Positions 18,391 to 27,180 of a DNA stretch of 64,000 nt are shown here, piece after piece (position 1 is the stretch's first letter; the number at the start of each line of letters is the position of its first letter). The position numbers were made by a program, and so were the translations under genes. Below the pieces are notes generated by a model that ran no database searches, was not told the DNA's origin, and worked only from the letters and a program-made list of their open reading frames with translations. Source of the stretch: Tistrella bauzanensis (GTDB taxonomy: Bacteria; Pseudomonadota; Alphaproteobacteria; Tistrellales; Tistrellaceae); contig NZ_BMDZ01000010.1 of the NCBI RefSeq assembly GCF_014636235.1, positions 36,862-100,861 on the forward strand. The letters are read 5' to 3'.

Positions 18391-19374
18391 ATGGCCGGAG
18401 CGCCCGAAACCAACGCCGCGGATGCCGCCCCCGCGAAGAAACGCAATGCGCCCAAGAAGCTGATCATCAGTTGCGCCGTGACCGGGGCGGTTCATACGCC
18501 GACCATGTCGCCGCATCTGCCGTTCACGCCCAACGACATCGCGACCCAGGCCGTGGATGCCGCCAAGGCGGGCGCCGCGATCCTGCATCTGCATGCCCGT
18601 GACCCGGAAGATGGCCGGCCGAGCCCGAAGCTTGCCCATTACGAAGGCTTCGTGCCGCGCATCCGCCAGCAATGCGATGCGGTGATCAACATCACCACCG
18701 GCGGCTCCACCGCCATGACCATGGAGCAGCGGCTTGAAGGGCCGCTGGGTCTGGCGCCCGAGATCTGCTCGCTGAATATGGGCTCGATGAACTTCGTCTA
18801 TTCCGACCTTGGCAGCCGCTATCAGGACTGGCGCTTCCCGTGGGAGAAGCCCTATGTCGAGGCCACCAAGAATGTGATCTTCCGCAACACCTTCGGCGAT
18901 ATCGAGACCATCCTGCGCGAGATGGGCGAGACCCGTGGCGCCCGGTTCGAATACGAATGCTATGACGTCGGCCATCTGTATACGCTGGCGCATTTTCTGG
19001 ACCGCAAGCTCGCGACCCCGCCGCTGTTCGTGCAGATGGTGTTCGGCATTCTGGGCGGCATCGGTGCCGACCCCGACAATCTGGCGCATATGAAGACCAT
19101 CGCGGACCGCCTGTTCGGCGACGCCTTCGAATGGTCGGTGCTGGCCGCCGGCCGTCACCAGATCAATTTCGCGACCATGGCGGCCGCGATGGGCGGCCAT
19201 GTCCGGGTCGGCATGGAAGACAGCCTCTATGCCGGCCCCGGCCGGATGGCAGAGTCGAATGCCGAGCAGGTCGCCAAGATCCGCCGCATCGTGGAAGAGC
19301 TGGGCCGGCCGGTGGCGACCCCTGACGAGGCCCGCGAGATGCTGGGCGTGCGTCAGACCGCTGCCGCCGCCTGA
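18391..19374 (+). CDS. BKACE family (DUF849) beta-keto acid cleavage enzyme
   Basis: This 327-residue TIM-barrel enzyme belongs to the beta-keto acid cleavage enzymes, which react a beta-keto acid with acetyl-CoA to give acetoacetate and a new CoA ester. Zinc ligands H66 and H68 are in ILHLHARDPEDGRPS. The substrate region TGGSTAMTMEQRL and the C-terminal glutamate in VGMEDSLY are also present. GAAGGA (18377-18382) sets the ATG at 18391, although the frame stays open far upstream. It is the first gene of a run that continues with a dipeptide-type ABC transporter and a GntR regulator. Members of this family act in lysine, carnitine and other catabolic routes; the substrate here is unknown. Confidence 0.92.
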   Translation: MAGAPETNAADAAPAKKRNAPKKLIISCAVTGAVHTPTMSPHLPFTPNDIATQAVDAAKAGAAILHLHARDPEDGRPSPKLAHYEGFVPRIRQQCDAVINITTGGSTAMTMEQRLEGPLGLAPEICSLNMGSMNFVYSDLGSRYQDWRFPWEKPYVEATKNVIFRNTFGDIETILREMGETRGARFEYECYDVGHLYTLAHFLDRKLATPPLFVQMVFGILGGIGADPDNLAHMKTIADRLFGDAFEWSVLAAGRHQINFATMAAAMGGHVRVGMEDSLYAGPGRMAESNAEQVAKIRRIVEELGRPVATPDEAREMLGVRQTAAAA

Positions 19375-19522
19375 TCATCATCTCTCCCGTCCACATCCGG
19401 AGCCTGGCCAGGCGGGGAGCGCCACGGGTTCCGGACGGGGACGGGCAGACGACCGTCCTTGAAGCCCCCGAGACGGACGATTCCAAACAAGAACCGCACG
19501 GGACCATCGACAGGAGGCAGGA

Positions 19523-21151
19523 ATGCTGCACACACGGCCAAGGGGGCGCATACGCGCTCACCTTTTCGCAGCGGCGGCGTCGGCGGCGCTGACGCTGATC
19601 GGCATCGCGGGTGCCGCCCATGCGCAGAGCCGGGAAGAGACGCTGCGCGTCGTGACCGGCGGCCAGGTCAACAGCCTGGATGCCGGCATGCAGGGCATCA
19701 CCCGCGACGGCTTCGGTCTGAACTGGAACATCTATGACCGGCTGGTGAGCTGGGACCGCAAGAAGTTCGGCGACGGCTATATCTACGACTTCGACAAGAT
19801 GAAGGGGGAGCTGGCCGAAAGCTTCACCATCAGCGATGACGGCCTGACCGTCACCTTCAACCTGCGCAAGGATGCGACCTTCCACGACGGCTCGCCGATC
19901 ACGGCCGAGGACGTCAAGTGGTCGCTGGACCGCGCGGTGTCGCTGAAGGGCCCCGGCGCGCAGATGGGCACCGGCTCGCTGAAGTCGCCCGATCAGTTCA
20001 AGATCGTCGACGACCACACCATCCAGGTGACCCTGGACAAGCCCGACCGGCTGGCGGTGCCCAATCTGGCGGTGGTGTTCCCGGTGATCCTGAACAGCGA
20101 CCTCGCCAAGGAACATGCGACGGCCGAAGATCCCTGGGCGACCGAATGGCTGAAGGAAAATCAGGCATCGGGCGGCGCCTATAAGGTGTCGTCGTTCAAG
20201 GCCGGCCAGCAGGTGGTGCTGGACCGTTTCGACGACTGGAAGAGCGGCCCGCTGCCCTATTTCAAGCGGATCATCGTTCAGACCGTGCCTGAGGCATCGA
20301 CCCGCGCCAGCCTGATCGAGCGCGGCGACGCCGACCTCTCGATCGACCTTCAGTCCAGCGACGTTCTGGCGCTGAAGGGCCGTGATGCGGTCAAGGTGGT
20401 GTCGATCCCGCAGATCAACGCCTTCCAGATGATCGCCTTCAACACCCGCATGGCGCCGTTCGACGACCCGAGGGTGCGTCAGGCCGTGGCCTATGCCCTG
20501 CCGTTCGACGACATGTTCACGGCGGCACTCTATCGCCGTGGCGCACCGCTCTGGGGTGCGAAATGGGAGAATGGCCTGCCGGATACCGGCAAGTTCCCGC
20601 AGCGCCTGCCGTTCTCGACCAATCTGGACAAGGCCAAGGCGCTGCTGGCCGAAGCCGGCCATCCGGGCGGTTTCAAGACCAGCTTCTCGTTCAATGTCGG
20701 TTCGGCGGCGACCAGCGAGCCGATCGCGGCGCTGCTGAAGGAATCGCTCGCCAAGATCGGCATCGACGTCACGGTCGAGAAGGTGCCGGATGCCCAGATG
20801 GGCACCCTGATTTCGGAAAAGAAGCTGCCCTTCTTCACGGAAAGCGCCATCGCCTGGCTGCCCTCGGCGGATTATTTCTTCCGGGTGTTCTTCCAGGGTG
20901 AGACCCGCTGGAACTATGGCTCGTTCGTGGATGAGGAACTGGCCGAACTGACCGCCAAGGCCCGCTATGAGCGCGACCCGGCGGCCTATGAGACGGCAGC
21001 GCGCCGGATGGTGGCGATCGCCGCCGAGAAGGCACCGGTGGTGATGCTGTGGCAGCCGGCCCTGGATGCCGTGATGGCCAAGGACATCGACGGCTTCACC
21101 TACTGGTTCCACCGCCAGACCGACTATCGCAGCCTGACCCGCACCAAGTAA
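19523..21151 (+). CDS. ABC transporter substrate-binding protein, peptide/nickel (DppA) family
   Basis: This 542-residue periplasmic binding protein of SBP family 5 has a signal peptide (residues 1 to about 34, ending GAAHAQ) and then the mature start SREETLRVVTGGQVNSLD. Family features include LAESFTISDDGLTVTFNLRK, the FHDGSPITAEDVKWSLDR motif and the C-terminal MLWQPALDAVMAKDIDGF. AGGAGG lies before the ATG. It is followed by two permeases and a fused ATPase, and preceded by BKACE, so it probably captures the compound that BKACE and partner enzymes degrade. Family 5 proteins bind peptides, opines, glutathione or nickel; the ligand cannot be told. Confidence 0.92.
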   Translation: MLHTRPRGRIRAHLFAAAASAALTLIGIAGAAHAQSREETLRVVTGGQVNSLDAGMQGITRDGFGLNWNIYDRLVSWDRKKFGDGYIYDFDKMKGELAESFTISDDGLTVTFNLRKDATFHDGSPITAEDVKWSLDRAVSLKGPGAQMGTGSLKSPDQFKIVDDHTIQVTLDKPDRLAVPNLAVVFPVILNSDLAKEHATAEDPWATEWLKENQASGGAYKVSSFKAGQQVVLDRFDDWKSGPLPYFKRIIVQTVPEASTRASLIERGDADLSIDLQSSDVLALKGRDAVKVVSIPQINAFQMIAFNTRMAPFDDPRVRQAVAYALPFDDMFTAALYRRGAPLWGAKWENGLPDTGKFPQRLPFSTNLDKAKALLAEAGHPGGFKTSFSFNVGSAATSEPIAALLKESLAKIGIDVTVEKVPDAQMGTLISEKKLPFFTESAIAWLPSADYFFRVFFQGETRWNYGSFVDEELAELTAKARYERDPAAYETAARRMVAIAAEKAPVVMLWQPALDAVMAKDIDGFTYWFHRQTDYRSLTRTK

Positions 21152-21230
21152 CGTGGATGTGGCCCCGCCTTGTCTCCGGTCACCTGGGCCGGAGCAAGGC
21201 GGGGCCACCATCCAGGACAGGAGACCCATC

Positions 21231-22253
21231 ATGCGAACCATCGCATACCGGTCCGCCCGACGGCTGATCGCCGCCCTGCCGGTGCTGCTGGGCGTGCTGG
21301 TCTTCACCTTCGTGCTGATGCGGATGTTGCCCGGCGACCCGGCCGTGTTCTTTGCCTCCGGCCCCAGTTCCGGCGAGGCCGAGATCGAGGCGATGCGGGT
21401 GAAGCTGGGGCTGGACCGCTCGGTGCCGGAGCAGTTGCTGCTGTATCTGGGCGACGTCGTGACCGGCGATTTCGGCACCTCGATGACCACCGGCCGGCCG
21501 GTGCTCGACGATTTGTCGGAACGGCTGCCGGCCTCGCTGGAACTCACCATCCTGGCCTTGATCCTGGCGCTGGGCACGGCTCTGCCGCTGGGCATCCTCG
21601 CCGCATTGATGCCGGGCTCGATGGTCGATCACGCGGTGCGGATCGTGTGCACCGCCGGAGTCGCCATGCCGACCTTCGTGTCGGGGCTGCTGCTGATCTT
21701 CGTGTTCTATTACCTGCTGGGCTGGTCGCCGGATCCGACCGGCCGGATCGATGTCTTCCTGATCGCCCCGCCCGAGGTGACCGGCTTCCTGCTGATCGAC
21801 AGCCTGATCGCCGGTGACGGCGAGGTCTTCATGGCGGCGCTGGGCCAGTTGCTGCTGCCGGCCATCACCATGGCGCTGTTCGTGCTGGCGCCGCTGGCGC
21901 GCATGACCCGGGCCTCGATGCTGGCGGCGCTGGGTGGCGATTTCGTGCGCACCGCCCGCGCGCTGGGCCTGCCGGCCTGGAAGGTGGTCAATGTCTATGC
22001 CCTGCGCAACGCCATCCTGCCCGTGCTGACCACCACCGGCATCATGTTCTCGACCATGCTGGGCGCCAATGTCCTGGTCGAGAAGGTGTTCTCCTGGCCG
22101 GGGGTCGGGTCTTACACGCTGGATGCGCTGCTGGCGTCGGATTACGCGCCGGTGCAGGGCTTCGTGCTGCTGATGGCGGGCATCTTCGTCATCGTCAATC
22201 TTCTGGTCGATCTCGCCTATGGGATCGCCGATCCAAGGGTCGCCATCGAATGA
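21231..22253 (+). CDS. ABC transporter permease, DppB type
   Basis: A 340-residue inner-membrane permease of the oligopeptide/dipeptide class. The first transmembrane segment (LIAALPVLLGVLVFTFVLMR) is followed by the hallmark MLPGDPA, and the EAA loop is seen as RTARALGLPAWKVVNVYALRN. Six hydrophobic segments fit the family. GGAGACC precedes the ATG. Its stop overlaps the start of the next permease by four bases. It forms the translocation pore together with the DppC-type partner. Confidence 0.93.
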   Translation: MRTIAYRSARRLIAALPVLLGVLVFTFVLMRMLPGDPAVFFASGPSSGEAEIEAMRVKLGLDRSVPEQLLLYLGDVVTGDFGTSMTTGRPVLDDLSERLPASLELTILALILALGTALPLGILAALMPGSMVDHAVRIVCTAGVAMPTFVSGLLLIFVFYYLLGWSPDPTGRIDVFLIAPPEVTGFLLIDSLIAGDGEVFMAALGQLLLPAITMALFVLAPLARMTRASMLAALGGDFVRTARALGLPAWKVVNVYALRNAILPVLTTTGIMFSTMLGANVLVEKVFSWPGVGSYTLDALLASDYAPVQGFVLLMAGIFVIVNLLVDLAYGIADPRVAIE

Positions 22254-23098
22254 GCACCGCCACGCTGAAACATGTGGGCTGGGTTCTGCGCGGCAACCTG
22301 GTCACCGCCGCCGCGGCCGCCGCCGCCCTGATCCTGGTCATCATCGCCATCATCGGCCCCGCGATCGCGCCGCATGATCCGCTGGCATCGAACGTCGCCA
22401 TCGCCCTGACCCCGCCATCGGCCGACAACTGGTTCGGCACCGACCGGCTGGGCCGCGACATCTTCAGCCGGGTGCTGGTCGCGACCCGCCTGGATCTCGG
22501 TATCGCCATCGCCGCCGTGGCGCTGTCCTTCGCCATCGGCACCGCCATCGGTGGTGCGGCCGGCTATCTGGGCGGGCGCTTCGACAAGATCACCGGCCGC
22601 ATGGTCGATGTGGTGATGGCGTTTCCGCTGTTCGTGCTGGCCATGGCGCTGGTCGCGGCGCTGGGCAACCGGGTGGAGAACGTGGTCTATGCGACCGCGA
22701 TCATCAATCTGCCATTCTATATCCGCTTCGCCCGCGCCGAGGTGAATGTCCGCCGCGAACTGGGCTGGGTGGAGGCGGCGCGTGCCTCGGGCAATGGCAA
22801 GATGGCGGTGCTGTTCCGCTTCCTGCTGCCCAATGTGATGCCGGCGATGATGGTGCAGATCTCGCTGAACCTGGGCTGGTCGATCCTGAATGCCGCCGGC
22901 CTGTCGTTCATCGGCCTGGGCGTGCAGCCGCCGACCCCGGAATGGGGCATCATGGTGGCCGAAGGCGCCCGTTTCATCACCACCGGCTATTGGTGGACCG
23001 TGGCCTTCCCCGGCCTTGCCCTGGTCGCCACCGTGCTGTGCTTCAACCTGCTCGGCGATGGTCTGCGCGACATGCTCGATCCGAGGATGCGGACATGA
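22250..23098 (+). CDS. ABC transporter permease, DppC type
   Basis: A 282-residue permease. The N-terminal TM is followed by the DPLASNVAIALTPPSADNWFG and GTDRLGRDIFSRV signatures of DppC/OppC proteins, then further TM helices and an EAA loop (ARASGNGKMAVLFRFLLPN). It overlaps the preceding permease and the following ATPase gene by four bases each (ATGA), so the three genes are translationally coupled. Confidence 0.94.
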   Translation: MSTATLKHVGWVLRGNLVTAAAAAAALILVIIAIIGPAIAPHDPLASNVAIALTPPSADNWFGTDRLGRDIFSRVLVATRLDLGIAIAAVALSFAIGTAIGGAAGYLGGRFDKITGRMVDVVMAFPLFVLAMALVAALGNRVENVVYATAIINLPFYIRFARAEVNVRRELGWVEAARASGNGKMAVLFRFLLPNVMPAMMVQISLNLGWSILNAAGLSFIGLGVQPPTPEWGIMVAEGARFITTGYWWTVAFPGLALVATVLCFNLLGDGLRDMLDPRMRT

Positions 23099-24816
23099 TG
23101 GCGGATAACGGAGCAACTCTGATCGACACCCGCCGCCAGCGCACCGCGCCTGCAACCGGCGAACCGCTGCTGTCGGTCAGGGATCTGAAGGTCGGCTTTT
23201 CCACCCGTCGCGGGACAGTCGAGGCGATCCGCGGCATTTCATTCGACATCGCCGCCGGTGAGGCGCTGGGCGTGGTGGGCGAAAGCGGGTCGGGCAAATC
23301 GGTGACCGCCTATGCGATCACCGGCCTGCTGGATCGCGCCGGCCGCATCGATGGCGGCCAGATCGTCTATCGCGGCGGCAATCTTGTCGGTGCCCCACGC
23401 TCGACGTTCAAGCGCCTGCGCGGCGGCGCGATCTCGATGATCTTCCAGAACCCGCGCGCGGCGCTGAACCCGATCCGCAAGGTCGGCGACCAGTTGGCCG
23501 ATGTGCTGGCGGCCCATGAAGGCCTTGGCCGGCGGGCGGCGCTGGCCAAGGCGGTGCAGTTGCTCGATCAGGTGCGGATCAATGATCCGGCGAAGCGGAT
23601 GGCGGCCTATCCGCATGAATTGTCGGGCGGCATGTGCCAGCGGGTGATGATCGCGCTGGCGCTGGCCTGCCATCCGGACCTGCTGATCGCCGACGAGCCG
23701 ACCACCGGGCTGGACGTCACCACCCAGAAGACCGTGATGGATCTGGTGGCGACGCTGACCCGCGAGCGCGGCATGTCGATGATGCTGATCACCCATGATC
23801 TGGGCCTCGCCGCCGCCTATTGCGACCGGATCGCGGTGATGGAACGCGGCCTGCTGGTTGAAGCGGCACCGGCCGGTGCCCTGTTCGCGCGGCCGGAACA
23901 CCCCTATACCCGCCGGCTGGTGGCGGCGACGCCACGCCGGACATCGACCTTGTCCGATCTGATGGCCGTCGCCCCGGAAGCCCTGGATGTGGCCCCGGCC
24001 GAGGCCGCCGGACACCACGCGCCGGCGACCGCCAGCCCGGCGACGCCACTGCTGGAACTGCGCGGGCTGTTCAAGCGTTTCGGCGACATGAACGCGGTCG
24101 ATGATGTGAGCTTTTCGCTGAAACCCGGCCAGGCGCTGGGGCTGGTGGGGGAAAGCGGATCGGGCAAGACCACGATTTCGCGCATGGTCTGCCGGCTGCT
24201 GGATACGACCGGCGGCGAGATCCTGTTCGACGGCGAGGATATCGCCAGCGTGCCGGCCGATCTGTTTCACAAGCACCCGTTGCGCCGTGACATCCAGATC
24301 GTGTTTCAGGATCCGACCGACAGTCTGAACCCGCGCTTCACCGCCTTCGACAGCATCGTCGATCCGCTGCGCCGGCTGACCGCTCAGAAAAGCGGTGTCG
24401 CCCTGCGCCGGCGTGCCGAGGAACTGGCCGATCGGGTGGGGCTGCCCCATGACCTGCTCGACCGCTTTCCGCATCAGTTGTCGGGCGGCCAGAAGGCGCG
24501 TGTCGGCATCGCCCGGGCGATCGCCGTGGAACCGCGACTGCTTATCCTGGACGAGCCGACGGCGGCACTCGACGTTTCCGTTCAGGCGGTGGTATTGGGA
24601 TTGCTCGATCGCCTGCGGCGCGAGACCGGGCTGACCTATCTGTTCGTCAGCCATGACCTGAACGTGGTCAGGATGCTGTGCGAGACGGTGGTCGTGCTCA
24701 GGCGTGGTCAGGTGGTGGAAGCGGGCGACAGTGCCACGGTCTTCGAGCGGCCGGCCCATCCCTATACGGCCGAGCTGATCGCGGCGATCCCGCATTTCGA
24801 GCCGGATGCGGCGTGA
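23095..24816 (+). CDS. Fused dipeptide-type ABC ATPase (DppD-DppF)
   Basis: This 573-residue protein carries two complete ABC domains in tandem. The first has Walker A GESGSGKS, signature LSGGMCQR and Walker B LLIADEPT. The second has [18 protein letters not shown] and LLILDEPT. A short linker region around residues 290-315 holds the oligopeptide-transporter C-terminal motif ([12 protein letters not shown]). The fusion replaces separate DppD and DppF genes. It powers the two permeases just upstream. Confidence 0.94.
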   Translation: MMADNGATLIDTRRQRTAPATGEPLLSVRDLKVGFSTRRGTVEAIRGISFDIAAGEALGVVGESGSGKSVTAYAITGLLDRAGRIDGGQIVYRGGNLVGAPRSTFKRLRGGAISMIFQNPRAALNPIRKVGDQLADVLAAHEGLGRRAALAKAVQLLDQVRINDPAKRMAAYPHELSGGMCQRVMIALALACHPDLLIADEPTTGLDVTTQKTVMDLVATLTRERGMSMMLITHDLGLAAAYCDRIAVMERGLLVEAAPAGALFARPEHPYTRRLVAATPRRTSTLSDLMAVAPEALDVAPAEAAGHHAPATASPATPLLELRGLFKRFGDMNAVDDVSFSLKPGQALGLVGESGSGKTTISRMVCRLLDTTGGEILFDGEDIASVPADLFHKHPLRRDIQIVFQDPTDSLNPRFTAFDSIVDPLRRLTAQKSGVALRRRAEELADRVGLPHDLLDRFPHQLSGGQKARVGIARAIAVEPRLLILDEPTAALDVSVQAVVLGLLDRLRRETGLTYLFVSHDLNVVRMLCETVVVLRRGQVVEAGDSATVFERPAHPYTAELIAAIPHFEPDAA

Positions 24817-24862
24817 CCGGATGGCGCGGACGATGATGACTGGCCGGGGCAAGGAGATGGAT

Positions 24863-25585
24863 GTGACCCAAAATCTGATGGATCTGGCTGGCATCGACAG
24901 GCCGATGAAAACCACGCTGCGCGACCAGATCTATACCCAGTTGCGATCGGCGATCATGGCCGGGCGGTTCCTGCCCGGGCAGCATCTGGGGATCATCGCA
25001 CTGGCCGAGGCGCTGAATGTCAGCGCCATGCCGGTGCGTGAGGCGCTGCGCCAGCTTGTGGCGGAAGGGGCACTCGAAATGCTGCCCAACCGCATGGTCA
25101 AGGTGCCGGTCATGACCCATGAACGGTTCCGCCAGATCCTGGGCATCCGCCTGCTGCTGGAAGGCCATGCCACCGAGCTTGCGGCACCACGGTTCACGCC
25201 CGCGCAATGCGACCACCTTCAGCAGCTGTCGGACGGCATGACCGCCGCATTGCTGGAGAATGATGCCGAGCGCTATTTCGCGCTGAACCAGGACTTCCAC
25301 TTCACCATCTATGCGGCCGCCGAATCGGATGTGCTGATGCAGCATATTCGTATGCTGTGGCTGAAAATGGGTCCGTTCATCCGCCTGAGCTATAGCCAGA
25401 GTGGTGTGAAGGCAACCGAGGTTAACCACGGCGAGGCGATTGCGGCCCTGCGCGCCCATGACGCGACCGCCGCCGCCAATGCCATCCGCATGGACTTGAT
25501 GGAAGCCGCCGACGTGATCCAGGAGGTCAACCCGGCGGCCTTCACCGAAACGGATGCTGTCGATATATCACTGGTCGATTTGTGA
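24863..25585 (+). CDS. GntR-family (FCD/FadR subfamily) regulator
   Basis: About 240 residues. The N-terminal winged helix-turn-helix contains LRDQIYTQLRSAIMAGRF and ALNVSAMPVREALRQL, and the C-terminal all-helical FCD ligand domain contains RLLLEGHATELAA, then DFHFTIYAAAES, then EVNHGEAIAALRAHDA, with the usual metal-binding His/Asp/Asn pattern. I prefer the GTG at 24863 because AAGGAG (24851-24856) stands six bases before it. ATGs at 24857, 24836 and 24806 are alternatives. It is the last gene of the BKACE-transporter operon and precedes the aminotransferase operon. FCD regulators typically bind short palindromes and respond to the pathway substrate, so it is the best candidate to bind the TTTGATCAAAGATC sites. 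Confidence 0.88.
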   Translation: MTQNLMDLAGIDRPMKTTLRDQIYTQLRSAIMAGRFLPGQHLGIIALAEALNVSAMPVREALRQLVAEGALEMLPNRMVKVPVMTHERFRQILGIRLLLEGHATELAAPRFTPAQCDHLQQLSDGMTAALLENDAERYFALNQDFHFTIYAAAESDVLMQHIRMLWLKMGPFIRLSYSQSGVKATEVNHGEAIAALRAHDATAAANAIRMDLMEAADVIQEVNPAAFTETDAVDISLVDL

Positions 25586-25714
25586 TTTTCTGCTGACGAC
25601 CCTCCACACCCGCGCCCCCGCGCCCGACAATCCTGGCCTCTGTCTCCCGTTTCATCGCCGGGATGCTCGAATGACAGGGTGTGCTGCTTGACAGGCACGG
25701 GCATGAGCGTAAAG

Positions 25715-25728
25715 TTTGATCAAAGATC
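25715..25728. promoter_or_regulatory. GATC-type operator, site 2 (shared regulon element)
   Basis: TTTGATCAAAGATC, followed by GAA as in site 1, so sites 1 and 2 share 17 identical bases. It lies only 20 bases before the aminotransferase start codon and so would overlap or immediately follow the promoter, as expected for repression. Confidence 0.8.
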
Positions 25729-25747
25729 GAAGATACGAGGTAGCCTG

Positions 25748-27103
25748 ATGTCAGGACGTCCCCATCGCTGGGTCAACCAGCACGCCCCAGCCCAGATCCT
25801 GCCCAAGGCCCTGCGCGGCGAGGGCGTTTACCTGCATGACGCCGATGGCCGCCAGTATATCGATGGCTCCGGTGGCCCGGCGCTGTTCTGTCTGGGGCAT
25901 TCGCACCCCGAAGTGCTCGATGCCATGCGCCAGCAGCTGGGTGCGCTGGAATTCGGCTATTCGACCACCTTCACCACCGATGCGATCGACGCCCTGTCGG
26001 AGCTGCTGGTGGAACAGGCCGGCGGCAATCTGACCCGCGTGTCCTATATCTCGGGCGGCTCGGAAGCGAACGAGACCGCGATGAAGCTGGCCCTGCAGTG
26101 CCAGCGCGCCCGCGGCTTCAAGGGACGCACCCGGTTCATCGCCCGCAACCAGTCGTGGCACGGCTATACCCTGGGCACGCTGTCGCTGTCGGGCCATCCG
26201 GCGCGGCGCGCACCCTATGAGCAGGCGCTGCTGGATGTCATTCATGTCTCGGCCGCCAATGCCTATCGCCCGATCGCCGGTGCCGGCCAGGGGCCTGAGG
26301 GGTTGGCCGAGGCGCTGGCCAATGAGTTCGAGCAGGCGCTGATCGCGGCCGGCCCTGAGACTGTGGCGGCCTTCTTTTTCGAGCCGGTGGTGGGGGCGGC
26401 CGGTGGTGCTGTGCCGGCGCCGGCCGGCTATGCCCGGCGGATGCGCGAGGTCTGCGACCGCCATGGCGTGCTGATGGTCTCGGACGAGGTGATGTGCGGC
26501 GTCGGGCGCTGCGAGGCCTGGCGGGCGCTGGCGGTGGATGGTGTCGAGCCCGATATCATGACCATCGCCAAGGGCCTGGGTGGCGGTTATATGCCGATCG
26601 GCGCCGCGATCTATTCCGAACAGGTCTATCAGGACATCATCGCGGCCGACGGCAAGGTGGCGACGGTGCACACCTATTCGGGCCACACGCTGGCCTGTGC
26701 GGCCTCGCTTGCGGTGCAGACCGTCATCCGCCGCGATGGTCTGGTCGAGAAATGCCGGGCCGACGGGCTGGTGCTGCACGACATGCTGACCGATGCCTTC
26801 GGCGACAGCCCCTTCGTTGGTGATATTCGCGGTCGCGGCTTCTTCCGTGGCATCGAGCTTGTCGCCGACCGCGCGACCAAGGCGCCGTTCGCGCCCGAAC
26901 TGGGCCTGGCCGCGAAGATCGCCGAACTGGCCTTCCAGAACGGCCTGATCTGCTATCCCTCGCCCGGCACCGCCGACGGGGTGCGTGGTGATCATGTGCT
27001 GCTGGCACCGCCCTTCATTGCCAGCCACGATCAACTGGCCGAGATCGTCGACAAGCTGAAGCGGACCGTCGATGCGGTGCTGCCGGCCGTGAAGGCGGCG
27101 TGA
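25748..27103 (+). CDS. Class III PLP-dependent aminotransferase
   Basis: A 451-residue omega-/class III transaminase. The PLP lysine is K275 in TIAKGLGGGYMP, and the PLP-ring aspartate D246 is in VSDEVMCG. GGSEANETAMKLA and NQSWHGYTLGTLSLSGH bind phosphate and cofactor. GAGG precedes the ATG at 25748. A few codons upstream lies operator site 2. It is followed by hyuA and hyuB in an apparent operon. It would transfer an amino group from an amino acid or omega-amino acid to a keto acid acceptor. Because beta-alanine transaminases belong to this class, it could also serve the pyrimidine pathway, but the shared operator links it to BKACE. Confidence 0.92.
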   Translation: MSGRPHRWVNQHAPAQILPKALRGEGVYLHDADGRQYIDGSGGPALFCLGHSHPEVLDAMRQQLGALEFGYSTTFTTDAIDALSELLVEQAGGNLTRVSYISGGSEANETAMKLALQCQRARGFKGRTRFIARNQSWHGYTLGTLSLSGHPARRAPYEQALLDVIHVSAANAYRPIAGAGQGPEGLAEALANEFEQALIAAGPETVAAFFFEPVVGAAGGAVPAPAGYARRMREVCDRHGVLMVSDEVMCGVGRCEAWRALAVDGVEPDIMTIAKGLGGGYMPIGAAIYSEQVYQDIIAADGKVATVHTYSGHTLACAASLAVQTVIRRDGLVEKCRADGLVLHDMLTDAFGDSPFVGDIRGRGFFRGIELVADRATKAPFAPELGLAAKIAELAFQNGLICYPSPGTADGVRGDHVLLAPPFIASHDQLAEIVDKLKRTVDAVLPAVKAA

Positions 27104-27180
27104 GCCATGGCCGCGATCCTTATGTTCCGCCCCCTTGTCCCACCCGCTTCTGCCCCGCTCCCTTCAGCACGGATCGTTCC